Source: Microcaldota archaeon
Lineage (GTDB): Archaea > Micrarchaeota > Micrarchaeia > Micrarchaeales > CABMGC01
Length of the DNA: 32,812 nucleotides
Reading direction: 5' to 3'
Assembly: GCA_021791075.1 (NCBI GenBank)
Contig: JAJYXH010000087.1
Coordinates: 1 to 32,812, forward strand
The notes beneath the pieces were generated by a model that saw nothing but the letters and a program-made list of their open reading frames with translations, made no database searches and was not told the origin of the DNA. How positions within the stretch are numbered: position 1 is the stretch's first letter; every line of letters starts with the position of its first letter. This document shows, piece after piece, positions 29,862 to 32,812 of this stretch. The translations under genes were made by a program, and so were the position numbers.

Positions 29862-31436
29862 ATGCCATCTAAATCCGAAGACGGTAAGACACTGGATTTG
29901 GGAGTGAAGCATGCGGGCCTAGCTTCGTTCGTCAGCCTCGCTAGGCTCATATATATATTGGCCGGAGGGGTCATGCTGATAGTTGTAGCCAGATGGCTGG
30001 GTCCAAGCCAGTATGGAATATACACACTGGCCATAGCAATAACTGGTTTTGGGACTGCTTTTGGGAGCATCAACATAGGTCCTTACTTCAATAAGTATAT
30101 ACCAAAACTCATATCGGAGAAGAGATTTGATCGTATTGGGATATTTATAGGTGACGGGATCGTCTTTCTCCTGATTCTGACAATCTGCATAATGGTCCTT
30201 GGAGATGTCTTCGCCGGGCCGATTGCGCAGTCGGTCTTCGGATCTCAATCCTACACTTTTGTAGTCTACCTCTCCATGCTCGGTATCATAGGCGCGATTA
30301 TTTACCCAATCCTGACAACCATCCTCGTAAGCCTTGGTACGGGAGCGGAGATTGCAGTCTCATCGTCTTCGGCCATGGTTATACAGACGGCCATCAGCAT
30401 CGCCCTTGTTCTCCTAGGGTTCGGGGCTGTTGGTGTGATAGAGGCATACGTTGCAAGCGTCTTTGTTGGTGCTCTCATAACCCTCTACCTGATATATAGG
30501 AATTCCTCAATACGATTCGTGATCAAGGGATTCCGCCAGCGCATCGGCCATATACTTAGGTTCTCCCTGCCCCTGACAAGCAGCGGCTTGATCTTCGGTT
30601 CGATCAGCAATTTCCTTGTCATCTACATGGCACTTCTACTGATACCGACAAGCGCGATAGGACAGTACGGAATCGCCACTAAGGCGAGCACCATGTTCGA
30701 TATTGCGATAGGGGCTATAAGCGTGGTTCTCGTACCAATGTTTGCAACGGCCTTATACAACAGGCATGGCATACGTAAGATATCTAGACTTTATCAGAAC
30801 TCGATCTATTACAGTTTCCTCTTTACCGTTCCCCTCATTGTCTATGCCACCGTTCTATCATATGATATAATCGTAACGGTCTTCACCGCATCCTACAATC
30901 TTGCTGTGATCTATATGCCGATGGTGGTATTCGGCGTCTTTCTCTCCCTTCTCTGGAACAATGCCTTTTTTCTGCTTGTAAGCCTAGGACGAGTGAAGAG
31001 ACTCATGAAGTTTGCTATAATAGGCGGGTTTTCCGAGTTCATCACCGTGCTTATTCTGGGATACCTCTTCGGAATAATAGGGATAATAGTCGGGGGATTT
31101 TACATAGTCAACATAGTCCTGATCTGGCTCTACTTCACAGAACTGAAAAGGTTGCGGATCGTGGTCGACTTCTCTCCTTCGCTGCGTGTTTTGCTTTCCA
31201 ACCTCGTTCTTGGAGCGATCATGATACCTCTCGTCTTCCTGCCGATACGGCCCCTGTACGTACTGTTCATAGGGATGGCGCTGGTCATTCTTGTCTATCC
31301 CGTACTGCTCGTAAAGCTCAAGGCGGTGCGCAGGGATGACATAAAGGTGCTCAACAGGGTGAGTGAGGAGATACCTCTCGGAGCGGTGCTCAGGTCAGTC
31401 ATACGCTACGGGGAACGCTTCTTGGCAAAGGGATAG
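29862..31436 (+). CDS. Polysaccharide flippase, Wzx/PST (MATE-like) family
   Basis: A polytopic membrane protein of 524 residues with about 12-14 hydrophobic helices, typical of Wzx/RfbX flippases that move lipid-linked glycans to the outer face. The first helix pair reads FVSLARLIYILAGGVMLIVV followed by ARWLGPSQYGIYTLA, the family signature ARxLGPxxYG. The sequence continues with evenly spaced helices and a basic tail. Start 29862 rests on TATA spacing; 29817 would add 15 residues. It is the only exporter in the island and the likely exit route for the heptose-containing glycan. A decayed gene follows nine bases downstream. Confidence 0.88.
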   Translation: MPSKSEDGKTLDLGVKHAGLASFVSLARLIYILAGGVMLIVVARWLGPSQYGIYTLAIAITGFGTAFGSINIGPYFNKYIPKLISEKRFDRIGIFIGDGIVFLLILTICIMVLGDVFAGPIAQSVFGSQSYTFVVYLSMLGIIGAIIYPILTTILVSLGTGAEIAVSSSSAMVIQTAISIALVLLGFGAVGVIEAYVASVFVGALITLYLIYRNSSIRFVIKGFRQRIGHILRFSLPLTSSGLIFGSISNFLVIYMALLLIPTSAIGQYGIATKASTMFDIAIGAISVVLVPMFATALYNRHGIRKISRLYQNSIYYSFLFTVPLIVYATVLSYDIIVTVFTASYNLAVIYMPMVVFGVFLSLLWNNAFFLLVSLGRVKRLMKFAIIGGFSEFITVLILGYLFGIIGIIVGGFYIVNIVLIWLYFTELKRLRIVVDFSPSLRVLLSNLVLGAIMIPLVFLPIRPLYVLFIGMALVILVYPVLLVKLKAVRRDDIKVLNRVSEEIPLGAVLRSVIRYGERFLAKG

Positions 31437-31444
31437 GTGATCCG

Positions 31445-31772
31445 ATGAAACTCTTTGATAACCTGCTGAACCGAAGGAGCACGGGTTACATAACGGGGGA
31501 GGGCCGCCCTCAGCACAATATTGCCTTCGTCAGGCAGTCTCGTGGCAACGTGCGCCTGCAGCTACTCGCTGCTTGGCCCCATGCTGATATACTTTGGCGT
31601 AAGCTCGCTTGCAGTATCAGGCATCATGTCGCTCGTATCTGCATACCAGCTCTGGATCCTTATTGCGATAATCTTTCTGAACCTCCTTTCCGTATATTAC
31701 TTCTCAGGCAGGATTGCCTCCGCCGAGCGCAGGACGCAGCGCAGGGAAGCCAGGGCCTCAAGGAAAAGTTAG
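31445..31772 (+). pseudogene. Frameshifted, 5'-short copy of the CxC membrane protein
   Basis: A good Shine-Dalgarno (GGTGATCCG) leads to an ATG opening MKLFDNLLNRRSTGYITG. The frame then shifts by one base in a run of five G (31495-31499). The other frame gives RAALSTILPSSGSLVATCAC and continues to SAERRTQRREARASRKS. From LPSSG to AERR, 42 of 71 residues by hand count match the intact protein at 7191-7718, including the CxC motif (CACSY versus CSCTY). Removing one G restores a continuous reading frame of about 108 codons. The copy lacks the first two membrane helices of the intact protein. It may be a pseudogene, a phase-variable gene or an assembly error. Confidence 0.7.
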
Positions 31773-31852
31773 CTCCTGCAGCCCCGCATGCCGTTATGCA
31801 AACTACCCGACTATAAATACGCCTATAAACAGGGTTGACTTCCTTGTCAAAA

Positions 31853-32812
31853 CTAGGTGACAGTTGCCGCAGGCATAACGCCATCGGGAGGAGGGGCCCT
31901 TATCCTCACCCAGTCAAAGGCGAAGTTTGACACACCCACGCCGGTTTCTGCCGCCATCTGAAGGTATGTTGAGCCGAAGATGCTGTTCTGCTTTGCGCAG
32001 CCTCCGGTAACATTGGCCACGCCGGCGTAATTGACATACAGCTCAGCGCCGTAGACGCCTATCACTGCCGGGAAGTAGGGGCTTGCACCTGGCGTTGCCA
32101 CTATCGACGGCGTACCGCCATTGTTGTTCTGCACCTCGAGCCCATAGCCACCCTGCGTTCCTCCGCCGGCAATCTGGTTCTGGTAGCCTACCGCGCACGA
32201 AACGTAGTCATATGACTGCGGATCGCCTCCGCTGGCAAGCACCCAGAGATTGCCGTTGTCCGTATTCTCGCTTGTAAGATATATCTCAGCCACCCCAGAA
32301 GAGACCGGCCAGTCGCTCATCAGGTGCGCATGGCCCCCGGATAAATACGCACCGTCCGAGGCGGTTATCACCCCTCCGTTCGGGTGTGCCGTCCAGCCCT
32401 GCGGAATTGAAGGTCCTTTGAAATTGGCATAGTACTCGAACACCGAGGCGCCGTTGTCGTATTCGGCGTAGGTCGGGCTGAGCTGCGGGGCCTCACCCGC
32501 ATAAACCCCATCATAATTTGTCGATACAGGCATGAAGACTGCGGTGATGCTCTCTGATGAAGACGCACCGATGCCGCCAGGCAGCTTTACCCAGAATACC
32601 GCATCTGTAGACGCATTGCTGCATCCGGACTCGCACCATGAGTAGAGCTCCGACGAACCCTGGTAGAAGCGTATATTGCCGAGATTTGCAGCCTCGGAAC
32701 TGCTGTACTTAGACGCGTTGAGCACTATCATCTGCTGGAACGGCGCCGGGGTCGGCGACTGCTGTGCATTGGTTATCGTAATGGTGAGACCCCCTGATGG
32801 CGACGGATTAGT
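31853..32812 (-). CDS. Secreted surface protein with DUF2341 and LamG-like domain (5' end outside window)
   Basis: The frame is open to the right edge, so the start and any signal peptide lie outside; about 319 residues are seen. The first part (LTITITNAQQSPTPAPFQQM, then NIRFYQGSSELYSW) is the DUF2341 module. A concanavalin-like beta domain follows (YYANFKGPSIPQGW, DWVRIRAPPPDGVMP), with the W-V-R-x-R-A-x-PP-x-GVMP ending that marks this group in ARMAN/Micrarchaeota proteins. Asn, Ser and Thr are abundant. Paired Cys (CESGC) suggest an oxidised extracytoplasmic site. It is likely a cell-surface or adhesion protein and a possible carrier of the glycan made next door. Confidence 0.8.
   Translation of the reverse strand, partial: TNPSPSGGLTITITNAQQSPTPAPFQQMIVLNASKYSSSEAANLGNIRFYQGSSELYSWCESGCSNASTDAVFWVKLPGGIGASSSESITAVFMPVSTNYDGVYAGEAPQLSPTYAEYDNGASVFEYYANFKGPSIPQGWTAHPNGGVITASDGAYLSGGHAHLMSDWPVSSGVAEIYLTSENTDNGNLWVLASGGDPQSYDYVSCAVGYQNQIAGGGTQGGYGLEVQNNNGGTPSIVATPGASPYFPAVIGVYGAELYVNYAGVANVTGGCAKQNSIFGSTYLQMAAETGVGVSNFAFDWVRIRAPPPDGVMPAATVT

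Noticed and set aside
1..32812. CRISPR array, tRNA or rRNA genes
   Set aside because: No regularly spaced direct repeats, no tRNA T-loop/acceptor pattern and no rRNA-like conserved stretch were seen by eye. A covariance search could still find a tRNA with an intron.

Overview
The window is archaeal. It carries an MCM replicative helicase, a DUF359 GTP-dependent dephospho-CoA kinase, TATA boxes of the TTTATATA type about 25-40 nt upstream of many starts (several apparently leaderless), and GTGAT-type Shine-Dalgarno motifs that match an archaeal 16S 3' end. A DUF929-like CxxC protein, and above all a secreted DUF2341/LamG-like protein ending in the FDWVRIRAPPPDGVMP type of motif, point to the Micrarchaeota (ARMAN) or a close DPANN relative. 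This placement is an inference; no rRNA gene is present to confirm it.

Left part (1-11.7 kb): housekeeping and accessory genes. MCM (-) is divergent from a bacterial-type methionyl-tRNA synthetase (+). They are followed by an orphan PD-(D/E)XK-like protein (-), a two-gene operon of unknown small proteins (-), and a scarred stretch (5.4-6.06 kb) with an IS200/IS605-type right-end hairpin and the C-terminal tail of a broken membrane-protein gene. Next come a DUF929 CxxC protein with a CxC membrane protein (+), dephospho-CoA kinase (+), a dolichol-phosphate-sugar-synthase-like glycosyltransferase (-), a decayed HEPN/MNT toxin-antitoxin pair (-), and an operon of a HIT-like protein and an aldehyde dehydrogenase (+).

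Middle and right part (11.7-31.4 kb): a surface-glycan island. Its core is an apparently complete nucleotide-activated heptose pathway. Transaldolase could supply sedoheptulose 7-phosphate. A GmhA-type isomerase, one or two HddA-type GHMP kinases, a GmhB-type phosphatase and an HddC-type nucleotidyltransferase would then give an NDP (probably GDP) D-glycero-D-manno-heptose. Transaldolase, HddA, a second HddA-like kinase and GmhA form a + operon (24.3-27.7 kb). It is divergent from a long - operon (24.1-16.7 kb) encoding a UGD-family protein that lacks its catalytic Cys, an SDR, a Gfo/Idh oxidoreductase, an HldD/GalE-like SDR, HddC, a methyltransferase, a GT4 glycosyltransferase and a shortened malate/lactate-dehydrogenase-like protein. 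GmhB sits in a GT2-GmhB-SDR operon (14.3-11.7 kb). Two further GT4 genes (14.4-16.7 kb), a third paralogous GT4 with an FkbM methyltransferase (27.8-29.7 kb) and a Wzx-like flippase (29.9-31.4 kb) supply assembly and export.

Right end: a frameshifted, N-terminally short copy of the CxC membrane protein follows the flippase. The window ends inside the DUF2341 surface protein, which runs off the right edge. Genes at 17.3-19.2 kb and 27.8-29.8 kb look more AT-rich than their neighbours, suggesting that parts of the island were acquired separately. I saw no tRNA or rRNA gene and no CRISPR array.
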